From Candidatus Electronema sp. (GTDB lineage: Bacteria > Desulfobacterota > Desulfobulbia > Desulfobulbales > Desulfobulbaceae): a stretch of DNA of 64,000 bases. How positions within the stretch are numbered: position 1 is the first letter of the stretch; every line of letters begins with the position of its first letter. Below are positions 33,443-42,569 of this stretch, piece by piece. The DNA lies in the NCBI GenBank assembly GCA_026645415.1, contig JAPEVH010000063.1:1-64000 (forward strand). Direction: 5' to 3'. Position numbers and translations under genes: made by a program. The notes under the pieces are model-generated. The model made no database searches and was not told where the DNA came from. It saw only the letters and a program-made list of their open reading frames with translations.

Positions 33443-35776
33443 TTAAACTTCTTGCTTAGTTTCTTCTTTTTTCTCTTTGTTACTTTCCTCGTTCCGATAG
33501 CTACTATAGTAACTGCTATAGCCACCGTTCTTCGAATAATATGAGTAATAGCCGTAATAGCCCTTATCAGAATGTTTCCTTTTCAGTCGGTTCAGGACTA
33601 TTCCTAACATATGGCCATGTCCTTCCCGTAACCGCTTGATGCCGCTATCCAGCATTTCATAGGTGGTGCTACCGGCCCTAACCACGAGAACTGTCCCGTC
33701 CGCAATCGGCGAGAGAGCAAGGCTGTCTGTCACCTGTTGTACTGGCGGCGAATCGAGTAAAACAAAATCAAATTGTTCCTGCGTTTCCTTGACAAGTCGC
33801 ACCATTTTACTGGAGTTGAGCAACTCTGCTGGATTAGGCGGTACTGGCCCAGAAGTAATTAAGTAAACTTGGCTATCTGGTACCTGCCGGATGAGCTTTT
33901 GTTTTTCATCCGTGTTACCAGATAAATAATTACTTAAACCGTAGTTATTGACAATACCAAACATGGAATGCTGTCGAGGACGACGCATATCACAGTCAAT
34001 AATCAAAACTTTTTTATCGTTCTGGGCTAGAATATGGGCTAAGTTCTTGGTAGTGGTTGATTTGCCCTCTTGTTGCACCATACTGGTCATCAAGATCACC
34101 CTAGGCGGATGCTCTGGGGTAGAAAGCAATAGGCTGGAACGAATCAAGCGATAGCTTTCTGCTATTGGTGACAGAGGGTTATCGCGGACAAAAGTTTCAA
34201 TATTATGTTTTTTAGGATTCATGTCTTCGACAGAACCCAAAACTGTCAAACCATAACGATCCTCAATCTCTTTACCAGATCTTGCCGTATTATCTAAGTA
34301 ATCCAATAGAAAAATCAGGCCCAAGCCTCCACCAAATCCAACAACCAAGCCTATTAAAAGATACAATTTTTTGTTTGGTTTGGAAGGATATTTCGGCAAT
34401 TCTGCTTTTTTAACGGCCCAAATTTTAATATCCATAGCTTGAGAGGTGACATCAGTCGTCTTGATGCTGGAAGAAAGAGCTTCAAAAACAGTACGGTTCA
34501 TCTCCTTATTCCGATTCAGAATGGAATATTGAACAAAGCGCTCGTTTGTATCTTGCAGCTCAGCCTTAGCTTCATCCATCATGGCTTTAATGTCTTTTAC
34601 TTTGGCCCTAGCTAGCTCGTAGGCATTCTTAGCTGCCGCAGTAATCCGATCAATTTCATCCCGCCTAGCCCGTTGTAAAACCTGTCGTTCCTCTAAAGCC
34701 TGCTGCATGGCTGGATGCTTTTTTCCATATTTTGCAGACAGCTCTAGCACTTTTTGCTCCGAAGTCACTAATTGAGAACGAATCTGACGGAGAACATCGC
34801 TTGCAGCGAACAGAGGAATTGTCTCTAAAAGATCATAATTTTTGCCTGCCCTTTCGATTTGTCGATAGATGGCCTCTTGTTCTTTTTCTTGGGTCTGCGC
34901 ATCGGCTAAATCTTTGCTGAATCCAGAAAGGCGTTCAGGCAGGACAGTGAGTCTGTTTTCTACGGTGACAATGTCATTTTTCCGCATATACGCTTGCAGC
35001 GTCTTTTCCGAATCCTCCAGTTTTTTCTGCTCTTCTGCTGCCTTAGCAGTCATCCATTGCAATGCGTTTCTGGCCGTGCTGGTTTTGATATCTAAGGTTT
35101 CATCAATATAGGCTTGCACCAGTGCATCTGCAACGAGCTGGGCTACTTCTGGCTTTTCGTGGGTGTAAGATACGTCAGCCAGTTTGGTATTTTTGACCGG
35201 CTCAACATTAATGGCTTGCTGAATCAGTTTTGCAATTTTTTCTGCATCGCTTTCTGGTTCGGAAACAATTTTTTCACTATTTTCCGCATCATCTGCCAAT
35301 ATCATTTCCTCTTGATTCAGTTGAGGACTCACCAAGCCTTCAATGGTGATAACCACATCACTGATTAAAGAAGAAAGCCAATCAATGACAAGACTAGACA
35401 GGGCTGGTTCAGCAGGTTTGTCTGTAAGAAAATAATGGCGGTATTTGGTGTCGAGATGAAGATTTTTTACCACCCGTAAGGTGACACTTTCGCTTTGAAT
35501 CGTCTCAAACTGCGTCTCCTGAAAATTAGGATCCCAGCCAGCATAGGGACTATTGGCTCCTTCAATCCGACCCATGTCAAGATTTTTGTCAATAAGTACT
35601 CTTGTAGAAGCTGTATAGAGTGGAATTTTTGAAAATGCGGATAAAATAGCGGCTAGAACTGAAATCGTGACTATTGTCACAAGAAGTCCCTTGCGCTTAG
35701 AAACTATGCGTAAATAATCACGTAGATGCAGAATACGTTCTTCCTGCCCATCCTGTAGGGGATCGTTAGAATACAT
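33443..35776 (-). CDS. Polysaccharide co-polymerase/BY-kinase (Wzc type)
   Basis: 777-residue chain-length determinant and tyrosine kinase of capsule or exopolysaccharide synthesis. The N-terminus has a Wzz region with TM1 (LLVTIVTISVLAAILSAF) and long coiled coils (about 240-440), then TM2 (LYLLIGLVVGFGGGLGLIF). The kinase domain has MTSMVQQEGKSTTTKNLA and Walker A' VLIIDCDMRRPRQHSMFG, plus FDFVLLDSPPVQQVTDSLAL. The tail is very rich in tyrosine (GYYGYYSYYSKNGGYSSYY), the autophosphorylation cluster. It lies between the ligase-like and Wza-like genes. Confidence 0.92.
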   Translation of the reverse strand: MYSNDPLQDGQEERILHLRDYLRIVSKRKGLLVTIVTISVLAAILSAFSKIPLYTASTRVLIDKNLDMGRIEGANSPYAGWDPNFQETQFETIQSESVTLRVVKNLHLDTKYRHYFLTDKPAEPALSSLVIDWLSSLISDVVITIEGLVSPQLNQEEMILADDAENSEKIVSEPESDAEKIAKLIQQAINVEPVKNTKLADVSYTHEKPEVAQLVADALVQAYIDETLDIKTSTARNALQWMTAKAAEEQKKLEDSEKTLQAYMRKNDIVTVENRLTVLPERLSGFSKDLADAQTQEKEQEAIYRQIERAGKNYDLLETIPLFAASDVLRQIRSQLVTSEQKVLELSAKYGKKHPAMQQALEERQVLQRARRDEIDRITAAAKNAYELARAKVKDIKAMMDEAKAELQDTNERFVQYSILNRNKEMNRTVFEALSSSIKTTDVTSQAMDIKIWAVKKAELPKYPSKPNKKLYLLIGLVVGFGGGLGLIFLLDYLDNTARSGKEIEDRYGLTVLGSVEDMNPKKHNIETFVRDNPLSPIAESYRLIRSSLLLSTPEHPPRVILMTSMVQQEGKSTTTKNLAHILAQNDKKVLIIDCDMRRPRQHSMFGIVNNYGLSNYLSGNTDEKQKLIRQVPDSQVYLITSGPVPPNPAELLNSSKMVRLVKETQEQFDFVLLDSPPVQQVTDSLALSPIADGTVLVVRAGSTTYEMLDSGIKRLREGHGHMLGIVLNRLKRKHSDKGYYGYYSYYSKNGGYSSYYSSYRNEESNKEKKEETKQEV

Positions 35777-35824
35777 TTCTTTTTATGGGGATAAAATATA
35801 TATGAAACTGGTGGTCAGGCTATT

Positions 35825-36643
35825 TCAGAAAAAACTTTCAGGCACTTCGATAACATCATCTTGCAAAACCTTAGTATCCATCTCAACGTTATCTAAAACG
35901 GTTTTTTTACCGTTGACAACCCGATTGATCTTAATACGAGATTCTGCTGCCATGCCTGTAAAACCACTGGCTAAGGAAACGACTTTAAGAACAGTAATAT
36001 TCTCAATCCAAGGATAAGCACCTGGCCGTTTTACCTGCCCGGTAATATAGCAAACTGGCGGCTCACCTTTGGATACAGCAACTGTTTCACCACCAAGTAT
36101 AGGGATATTGCTCGTCGCTTCACCATCTTTAATCAATTTTGTTACATCAACAGTGACAATTTTTCCATTTTCGCTGGTTATAGTAATAGTGTCTCCTGCA
36201 TCTTTACTTAAGCCACCCGCCTTAGAAATTAATTCTAATAGTGTGGTTGGCCCACTGAGTTCAATCAGACCAGGTCTATTAAACGGCCCAAGAGCAGCTA
36301 CTTTTTTACTTTTAAATTCTTCAATATAAATCTGAACCTGTGGATTGACTATATAGCCATCAGCAAGGAGGGTCTCAATTTTTTTAGCTGCTTCTGAAGT
36401 CTTGATTCCACCAACTTGGACAGTTCCTATCAAGGGAAAGTCAATGCTCCCGCTTTCTGTAACTCGAACTTTTGTCTTTAATTCATCATAGCCATAAACT
36501 GCAATGGATAGCACATCTCCTGATCCAATCTGATAATCCTCCGCAACGGCGGACAATGTCGGCTGTATAAAATGGCAGAGCAATAATAGCAAAAAAACTC
36601 TGCGCAAAAGTTCTACTGTAAAGAGAGAATAGACAGTTTTCAT
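35825..36643 (-). CDS. Polysaccharide export outer-membrane protein (Wza type)
   Basis: 272-residue exporter. A signal peptide (LLLLLCHFIQPTLSAVAEDY) is followed by the poly-export domain (YQIGSGDVLSIAVYGYDEL, TESGSIDFPLIGTVQVGG) and SLBB-type repeats (ALGPFNRPGLIELSGPTTLL, ITGQVKRPGAYPWIENIT). The lipobox is imperfect. It forms the channel or ring of the exopolysaccharide secretion complex with the Wzc-like protein, whose gene begins 48 bases downstream. Confidence 0.9.
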   Translation of the reverse strand: MKTVYSLFTVELLRRVFLLLLLCHFIQPTLSAVAEDYQIGSGDVLSIAVYGYDELKTKVRVTESGSIDFPLIGTVQVGGIKTSEAAKKIETLLADGYIVNPQVQIYIEEFKSKKVAALGPFNRPGLIELSGPTTLLELISKAGGLSKDAGDTITITSENGKIVTVDVTKLIKDGEATSNIPILGGETVAVSKGEPPVCYITGQVKRPGAYPWIENITVLKVVSLASGFTGMAAESRIKINRVVNGKKTVLDNVEMDTKVLQDDVIEVPESFF

Positions 36644-36741
36644 GAATGGAAACAGATGTTGAGGGAGCTACAAATATAATTATCTGCTCTGCCTATTTAA
36701 AGACAAAGCAGATAATTAGTTTACAACAAGTACATCACAAC

Positions 36742-38148
36742 TTAGAACGATCCACGGAGACCAAAGCCAATCGTGCTAGTGTCGTAGTCTAACCCTTCAT
36801 AGTCAGAATTCTTGGTATCGTAGCTGACATACGCATTCACGAACAGCCATTTATTCACAGCAAACTGAACTTGTGGCTTGAAGTACCAACGATCGTCATT
36901 GCGGGTATCTCCATCAAACTGCGCATATTCAGAATTTTCATAGACAAGATTGACATCGCCACGTAGCCGATCGGTAAATCTGTGATCAAGGGCAACGCGG
37001 AAGGCAAATACACTCTTATTTAACGCCTGCTCACTATCTGATTGCTCAATGCTGTACTTCGCATTCAGCAATACGTTGCTTTTCACCGTTGCATGCCAGA
37101 TGCCTTGCGTCTCAAAATAAAAATTAGAGTCGCTGTCATCATAGGTAGTATAGTAGTAAGGACTATATGGTGTCAGCTCATCATAGTCAACTGTTTGATA
37201 GCCAGCTTTGGCCATCAAATTTGTCTTAACTGTGGCTTGCCAGTTAAGACCAGCGACTAAGATGTTGTTGTCATTGCCCGGCATTTCCTCTGTATCATAC
37301 TCAGCAACGAGATATTGATATTGAAGAAAAACATTAGTTTTTTCACTGTACTCGTAGTACAGGGCGCAGTCAAAACCGTTATCCGTACGGTTCATGTAGT
37401 CATTAATATCCTCATCATACTCTAAGAAAAAATTTCTGTATGCTGCTTTAACAGAAAACCTATCTTTAGAATACCATGCTGCACCTAAACCAAAAACGTT
37501 GGAATCATAAACACGATCGTTTTCCTGTGTCGCTTCAGCAAGGTTATAAATATCTTGGCTACGATTATATTTATCTAGCATCTGAAAGGTGAGCTTCTCC
37601 GCAGGCTTGTATTGGAACATTGCCTCAAGATCACCTTCTGTGTGATTCAGATCAGAATCTTCTGAATAGGCCATAAAGTCGAGGTTTCCTGCAAGATATG
37701 CCTGAATCTTGGTATAGACATCCGTGTCAGGTGGAGAATATTGAAGACCGCCTATCGCCGTATTATCCGAAACAATCTGCATTGGTTTCTTTGATCTTCT
37801 CGGCAAGGTTAACCAGACAGACGGTGAGATCTGGGTTAGGAAATTACTCTGTTTATTGGCATCTGTGTTATACAGGTTGTCGGTCCATTCTCCTTTTCCA
37901 GCCAAAGCCGCATGGAGGTAGCCATTACGATAACCAAATACATATCCCTCATCAGTACCAGAACCCTCATCAGTATCGTATGATTCAGCTCCGGTAGTAG
38001 ACTGAACTTCTTGGCTTTCCGTTGTGCTCGTCACTTCTTGGCTACTAACGTCCCCTGCCTGTGCAGCCGTATCTCCGGTAGATGTCTCAGCGTGGGCCTG
38101 AGCTGCAAAGAAAAGTAACAGCACACCAACATGATATTTCTTCATCAT
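36742..38148 (-). CDS. Outer-membrane beta-barrel protein of the exopolysaccharide locus
   Basis: 468 residues with signal MMKKYHVGVLLLFFAAQAHA. An acidic Ser/Thr/Glu-rich linker (about 21-65) comes next, then alternating amphipathic strands to the end (for example YLHAALAGKGEWTDNLYN, YKPAEKLTFQMLDKYNRSQ), ending in STIGFGLRGSF with the terminal phenylalanine typical of barrels. Beta-barrels of this size often accompany Wza/Wzc in exopolysaccharide or exosortase loci. A role as the outer-membrane pore for the polymer is inferred. It is placed between the secreted 187-aa gene and the Wza-like gene, in the same direction. Confidence 0.82.
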   Translation of the reverse strand: MMKKYHVGVLLLFFAAQAHAETSTGDTAAQAGDVSSQEVTSTTESQEVQSTTGAESYDTDEGSGTDEGYVFGYRNGYLHAALAGKGEWTDNLYNTDANKQSNFLTQISPSVWLTLPRRSKKPMQIVSDNTAIGGLQYSPPDTDVYTKIQAYLAGNLDFMAYSEDSDLNHTEGDLEAMFQYKPAEKLTFQMLDKYNRSQDIYNLAEATQENDRVYDSNVFGLGAAWYSKDRFSVKAAYRNFFLEYDEDINDYMNRTDNGFDCALYYEYSEKTNVFLQYQYLVAEYDTEEMPGNDNNILVAGLNWQATVKTNLMAKAGYQTVDYDELTPYSPYYYTTYDDSDSNFYFETQGIWHATVKSNVLLNAKYSIEQSDSEQALNKSVFAFRVALDHRFTDRLRGDVNLVYENSEYAQFDGDTRNDDRWYFKPQVQFAVNKWLFVNAYVSYDTKNSDYEGLDYDTSTIGFGLRGSF

Positions 38149-38184
38149 TTTCTCCTGTGATTTTTCGTTCGTTGTCCAGACAAA

Positions 38185-38748
38185 TTAAGGCAGGCTTGGA
38201 CTGGCTGAAGGGCCAGCTGGTGGCAAGGGAATTGCTGGTCGATGAACAGTCGATGAAGAACCACTGTTGGTTGATCTAGAACTGCTGCTTGTTCCTCCAG
38301 TATTATTGACGGGCGTGGGAATCGTTGGTGGTGTAACGCCCTCTGGAGCACTTCCTGTCAAATTGCCGCCTTCTGGTAAATCAAGTATATCTCTATCAGA
38401 CAATGCCATTTTAGAACCGCATTCCTCGATACTCTGCTGAAAAGTCTCTTTAATGACCTTGTCAAGAATACCGAGTGCGCTTGCAGCCCGTGCAACGACA
38501 TCCACATCTACACCCGCGCAATACAAGGCTTTTAATGACAATTGAGAATTAAACTTATCTCTATTTTTTACTACGTAATCTAAGATTGTCTGAGGTGTGA
38601 CATCGTTAGCGAGAGCATTCTCTACAGCTAAATCAAGCCCAGCTTTGTCAAAATCCTCTGAAAAATTATCTGTCCAAGCGGCGGCTAGAGCCTGTCCGCT
38701 CGCCAGCAAGAAAAAAAGAGCTGTTGCTATTGCTGCTTTTTTCATCAC
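38185..38748 (-). CDS. Secreted protein with Ser/Pro-rich tail, 187 aa
   Basis: Signal peptide MMKKAAIATALFFLLASGQALA, then a helical domain of about 100 residues with two cysteines (KALYCAGVDVDVV, SIEECGSKMALS). A low-complexity C-terminus follows, with TPPTIPTPVNNTGGTSSSSR and PLPPAGPSASPSLP. It is the first gene of the exopolysaccharide export run. The tail resembles a linker or cell-surface spacer. No family is recognised; helical cysteine-containing proteins of this kind are common in exopolysaccharide loci but unassigned. Confidence 0.72.
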   Translation of the reverse strand: MMKKAAIATALFFLLASGQALAAAWTDNFSEDFDKAGLDLAVENALANDVTPQTILDYVVKNRDKFNSQLSLKALYCAGVDVDVVARAASALGILDKVIKETFQQSIEECGSKMALSDRDILDLPEGGNLTGSAPEGVTPPTIPTPVNNTGGTSSSSRSTNSGSSSTVHRPAIPLPPAGPSASPSLP

Positions 38749-38803
38749 CTTTTTCTCCTATGGTAATTGATATTGTTCCTTCCCAGCCAGAGAATAGCAT
38801 TTT

Positions 38804-39337
38804 TTATACTTCTTGCCTATAAGAAAAACAAGTTTTTTCACTGTATGGCTGAACAAAAGAAAGTGAAACTGAATCTCGTTCCGGTACAAACTGCCTACAT
38901 AATACGCCTGACTTGGCAAACATAATTTTTGCAGCCTTGACTGAATCAGTGTCTTTGTACTTATCAGACAGATAAATAATTTCCCGAATGCCGGACTGGA
39001 TAATTACTTTGCTACATTCATTACAAGGAAAAAGAGCCACATAAATCCGGCAGTCATGCAGATCGTGGATAGTCGAATTAAGTACCGCGTTTAGCTCGGC
39101 ATGGCAGACATAAGGATATTTGGTATCTAAATAATTGCCCTCGCGTCCCCAAGGTAGTTCATCATCTGAACAACCCCAAGGAAAGCCATTATAGCCTACG
39201 CCAATGATTTTATTAGATGCGCTTGCCACACAGGCTCCAACTCTGGTATTTGGGTCTTTGGAACGCAGTCCAGAAAGCAGAGCTACAGCCATGAAATATT
39301 CATCCCAAGAGAGATAGTCGATTCGTTTGTCTGTCAT
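38804..39337 (-). CDS. Deoxycytidylate (dCMP) deaminase
   Basis: Zinc deaminase that makes dUMP for dTMP synthesis. The 177 residues carry the cytidine deaminase signature HAELNAVLN with the catalytic glutamate, and PCNECSKVIIQSGIREIIYL with the two zinc cysteines. The N-terminus has YLSWDEYFMAVALLSGLRSK, and the loop VGYNGFPWGCSDDELPW is typical of dCMP deaminases. It follows the hydrolase gene by two bases. A ComE-like role is possible but less likely. Confidence 0.92.
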   Translation of the reverse strand: MTDKRIDYLSWDEYFMAVALLSGLRSKDPNTRVGACVASASNKIIGVGYNGFPWGCSDDELPWGREGNYLDTKYPYVCHAELNAVLNSTIHDLHDCRIYVALFPCNECSKVIIQSGIREIIYLSDKYKDTDSVKAAKIMFAKSGVLCRQFVPERDSVSLSFVQPYSEKTCFSYRQEV

Positions 39338-39339
39338 GC

Positions 39340-40287
39340 CTATTCCTCTTGTTCCTTCTTCTGTACTTCTTTAAATTTTTTCCTTCGTTTACGCCAATCA
39401 TCTGAACCTGTGATTTGACGAACAAAATGGCTGATTGCCTGAAAGTAATATTTACCTCCCACTGCTATCAGAGAATTATGATCTGCGCCTGGCACAACTT
39501 GCAGTTCCTTGGTACGTGCTCCAGATTCAGCATGAAGCTTTTCCGCCTGCCAAAGAGGGATTAAGGTGTCGTTGTGGCCGTGAAGCAGCAAGGTTGGCTT
39601 GGTTACTTTGCTAATTTTACCGATATTATTAAAGGTACGTTCCTCACTGATAGAGATTCCCTTGAGCAGTTCACCTAAGCCCAATGTTTCTGCAAGAGGC
39701 AACGTAAGAGCAAAGCCACTGTCAATAATCAAACCAGCAATCTCACTGTTATAGGTCGAAGATAGCTCTATGGCTGAGGCTGAGCCAAGTGAGCGACCCA
39801 TGATAAACAAGGTCGAACTATAGCCATTTTCCTGTAGATACTGCTTGAGATACGCATAAAGAGCATGGCTGTCTGTCAGTAAATTGAAAAAAGTAGAACT
39901 ACCATCGCTCCACCCATAGCCTCGATAATCAGTAACAAATAGATTAAGACCTTGCTTCACATAAAGCAGTCCAATCTGGTCATAATCTGAAACAATCTCA
40001 CCATTTCCATGAAAAAAAAGAATGGTTGGCGCGGCCTTATCTACCGTGAAGAGACGACAGCCAATGCTAACGCCCGGCTCCACTTCAACATCAATGTCTG
40101 TTGCACCGGATGGCAGAGCAGTTCGGGCCGCAGCGCGGGGACGGAACAGGACGCGCTGTATTTCAGGACGATTCATGGGGTTATTATCAATAGCTTTATT
40201 TTCCTCAGCAGCAGTACCATTCCACGTCAAAACAAGGAACAGTAAACTCAGCAGCCAAAACTGGTTTCGCATCAGTATAGGATTCAA
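39340..40287 (-). CDS. Exported alpha/beta hydrolase
   Basis: 315-residue serine hydrolase with an N-terminal signal (FWLLSLLFLVLTWNGTAA). Catalytic features are visible: oxyanion loop FFHGNGE, nucleophile serine in IMGRSLGSASAIEL, acid aspartate in LLHGHNDTLIPLWQ and histidine in VPGADHNSLI. It belongs to the BAAT/ABHD17-like group often annotated as alpha/beta hydrolase. The 4-base overlap with the PSRP gene and 2-base gap to the dCMP deaminase place it in an operon. The substrate is unknown; an envelope ester or lipid is possible. Confidence 0.86.
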   Translation of the reverse strand: MNPILMRNQFWLLSLLFLVLTWNGTAAEENKAIDNNPMNRPEIQRVLFRPRAAARTALPSGATDIDVEVEPGVSIGCRLFTVDKAAPTILFFHGNGEIVSDYDQIGLLYVKQGLNLFVTDYRGYGWSDGSSTFFNLLTDSHALYAYLKQYLQENGYSSTLFIMGRSLGSASAIELSSTYNSEIAGLIIDSGFALTLPLAETLGLGELLKGISISEERTFNNIGKISKVTKPTLLLHGHNDTLIPLWQAEKLHAESGARTKELQVVPGADHNSLIAVGGKYYFQAISHFVRQITGSDDWRKRRKKFKEVQKKEQEE

Positions 40288-41117
40288 CGGAGAGGTAACG
40301 CTCTCTCTCTTTTGCGGATACCAGGTAGATTAGTTACTTCTGCAGATAGTTCCTCAATTGATTTCCCTTCTGTATGCACAATCTCGATACCATGCTGCAT
40401 GTAGAGCTGCTCGGCCTGCTGTAATTCAGTCTTGCAAGTAGTAAGTTGGGCATATTTACTGCCTCGGTAGCGTTCTTCACGGATACGATGCAGAAACTGT
40501 GGCGTGACAGTCAAGCCTACGGATCGAGACTTATTGCGGATGATATCCGCAGGTAGTTGCTCATAGGCACCCAGATGATCAGCAGTCATTGGAAAATTAG
40601 CGGCCTTGAGACTCATGTGGGTGGCAATATAGGCGCAGACCGGCGTTTTACCAGTACGGGAGACACCGATCAGGATGAGGTCAGCCTTATCATAACCACG
40701 AGTATTGCGTCCATCGTCATGATCTAAGGTGTAGCGAATAGCCTCAACCTGCCGTTCAGTTTTACTATCATCGCAATTGCGGAAAAAGCCTGGTTGATGT
40801 AATGCCTTGGCCTCTAAAGTGTGTTCTAATCGATCAAGAAAACCGCCGTAGAGGTCGATCATCTCCACTTCTGCTGTATCAAAGACCCGCCGCACCTCCG
40901 CATCCATAATGGTACAGAAAATCAATGGCTGTAGCCCGCCGGACTGCTCCATAATTTGAGCTAAAACCACTTCTGCATCCCGTTTTTCACGGACAAAAGG
41001 AATTTTTTCCTCATGAAAGCCAATCTCTGGAAATTGGCAGAGCAGAGATTTACCCATATCCTCTGCCATCAGAGCAGTAGAATCAGAAATATAATATACG
41101 TCTTTGACATTCCACAT
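40284..41117 (-). CDS. ppsR: PEP synthase regulatory protein (bifunctional kinase/phosphorylase, DUF299)
   Basis: Cytoplasmic ADP-dependent kinase and Pi-dependent phosphorylase that switches PEP synthase off and on. The 277-residue product has the nucleotide loop LILIGVSRTGKTPVCAY, the typical YYISDSTALMAEDMGKSLL start and the SVGLTVTPQFLHRIREER C-terminal region. I start at the ATG at 41117, not at the upstream frame opening (41207), since 41122 is the end of the cytochrome gene. Its target ppsA lies at 6112-8556; regulation of pyruvate/PEP flow is therefore encoded in this window. It is in an operon with a hydrolase and a dCMP deaminase. Confidence 0.92.
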   Translation of the reverse strand: MWNVKDVYYISDSTALMAEDMGKSLLCQFPEIGFHEEKIPFVREKRDAEVVLAQIMEQSGGLQPLIFCTIMDAEVRRVFDTAEVEMIDLYGGFLDRLEHTLEAKALHQPGFFRNCDDSKTERQVEAIRYTLDHDDGRNTRGYDKADLILIGVSRTGKTPVCAYIATHMSLKAANFPMTADHLGAYEQLPADIIRNKSRSVGLTVTPQFLHRIREERYRGSKYAQLTTCKTELQQAEQLYMQHGIEIVHTEGKSIEELSAEVTNLPGIRKRERALPLR

Positions 41118-41121
41118 GATG

Positions 41122-41391
41122 TTAGTTCCGTTTATGACAAAATAGGCAGCGATAAGGAGGGGGGTGTTCTTTTGGGAAAGGCATTTTTCCCTCTCCATGA
41201 CATTCACTACAGTGTGTCTCTGCCTCTTTTTTGTCTATTTTTAGGAAACGATTGTGCTGGCTATCGTGGGGCAGATGCGCAGTAGTCTCTGGTGGCGCAT
41301 TCCAAAGAAAGAAAAAAACACCTCCACAGACAGCTACAAAAAGCAGATTCCAGACGAGGACATGCTTGTTTTTTTTCTTTTCTTCTGACAT
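41122..41391 (-). CDS. Membrane-anchored diheme c-type cytochrome, 89 aa
   Basis: Short protein with one N-terminal hydrophobic segment (VLVWNLLFVAVCGGVFFFLW) and two heme-binding CxxCH motifs, HCSECHG and RCLFCHK. It is exported and anchored with the hemes in the periplasm. Such small proteins often shuttle electrons between dehydrogenases and larger cytochromes in sulfate-reducers and cable bacteria. The gene lies between the FAD-dependent reductase gene (six bases) and PSRP (four bases), so it is in their operon. A split multiheme family member is another possibility. Confidence 0.85.
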   Translation of the reverse strand: MSEEKKKNKHVLVWNLLFVAVCGGVFFFLWNAPPETTAHLPHDSQHNRFLKIDKKEAETHCSECHGEGKMPFPKEHPPPYRCLFCHKRN

Positions 41392-41397
41392 GGATGT

Positions 41398-42453
41398 TCA
41401 CGTTTTTTGCAGCGAAGGAGCCATTTCTAAGGCATGAAAACTAAGCAGGTGGCAGCGAAGGAGAAGAATGAATAGCTCTGTTAAGAGCAGCGAACAGACT
41501 GAATGTCGATTTGTAAGATTGATGATACGGCGGTGCTGTTGCTGTCTACGGAGCAGCGCAGAGAGCTTGCTGTCATTGTTATAACGTGGATCGAGAATTT
41601 GCTGGGCGACAGTTTCACCAGAGATAATTGCTGGATAAATACCTTCCCCTGTCAGGCCAGAGGCCAGACCAGCAGCATCACCAACTAGCCACGTTGTGCC
41701 AAATTGATATCCCCGATAATCATAATTGATTAGCGCAGCCTGACAGGGTAGCTCCTGAAGCTCATGAAAACCTCGTCCTTCTGCCCAGCGGAGCAGGTTA
41801 CGTTTTAATCGACCAGCTGACATCTTAGCCTGTGGACTGTATGCTCCTACAGAAACGGTATTTTTATGCGGAAATATCCACGCATAACCAGAACCAAAAC
41901 TTCGTGTGCTAAGATGCCATTCCATCCGTTCTGAGAAGCTAGGTATTTGGAAGTTAATACCAATACCTCGTGCTTCAGCAGGTATGCCAAGGCTATGCCG
42001 AACGATGGAATTGGCTCCGTCTGCGCCAACAAGCTGGGAACAGACAAAAGTTTTACGGATACCGCTACAGTCCGCTGTCACCCGTAAACCATCAACTGAG
42101 CTGACCTTGCTATTTGTGATGATTTCAGCTCCAACGTGTTTTGCCTGCTCTGCCATCCATTGCCCCAACACTTTGCGGCTAATAGTAGCAATGATTGGAT
42201 TTTCTTCTTGTACCACAGTTTTCTGGCAGGAAGAAAAAATATGCTGTTTGCGGAAGCTGCGTTCGATGAGATCCTCTGGCACCAAGCGCAGTAGCCCATC
42301 CCATGTGAGGCCTCCAGCACAAACTTTTGGCCCGATCTCTGGTCGCCGTTCCAGCACCAAGACTTTGCGGCCTTGTTCAGCCAGTGCTTTGGCGCAGGAT
42401 ATACCGCCCGGCCCAGCTCCTATAATAAGAATATCTGTACTAATGGAAGACAT
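41398..42453 (-). CDS. Geranylgeranyl reductase-family FAD protein
   Basis: 351-residue flavoprotein. It begins with the FAD dinucleotide fold (DILIIGAGPGGISCAKALAE), includes VGADGANSIVRHSLGIP and, near residue 260, YQFGTTWLVGDAAGLASGLT, the typical GD motif of geranylgeranyl reductases and related digeranylgeranylglycerophospholipid reductases. The partner cytochrome gene immediately downstream hints at electron supply or donation. The true substrate could be an isoprenoid quinone or tetrapyrrole; not decided. A possible TM near the C-terminus (LLLTELFILLLRCHLLSFH). Confidence 0.83.
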   Translation of the reverse strand: MSSISTDILIIGAGPGGISCAKALAEQGRKVLVLERRPEIGPKVCAGGLTWDGLLRLVPEDLIERSFRKQHIFSSCQKTVVQEENPIIATISRKVLGQWMAEQAKHVGAEIITNSKVSSVDGLRVTADCSGIRKTFVCSQLVGADGANSIVRHSLGIPAEARGIGINFQIPSFSERMEWHLSTRSFGSGYAWIFPHKNTVSVGAYSPQAKMSAGRLKRNLLRWAEGRGFHELQELPCQAALINYDYRGYQFGTTWLVGDAAGLASGLTGEGIYPAIISGETVAQQILDPRYNNDSKLSALLRRQQQHRRIINLTNRHSVCSLLLTELFILLLRCHLLSFHALEMAPSLQKT

Positions 42454-42569
42454 CAGAAAACAATAGCTAATCCTTCTGAAAAAACTCTACGTACACAGAA
42501 CGCTGTTTTACCAGCCTAACAAAAGAACTGCAACGACGAGAGCTAAATGCCGTGTTTTTTTATACCGCC

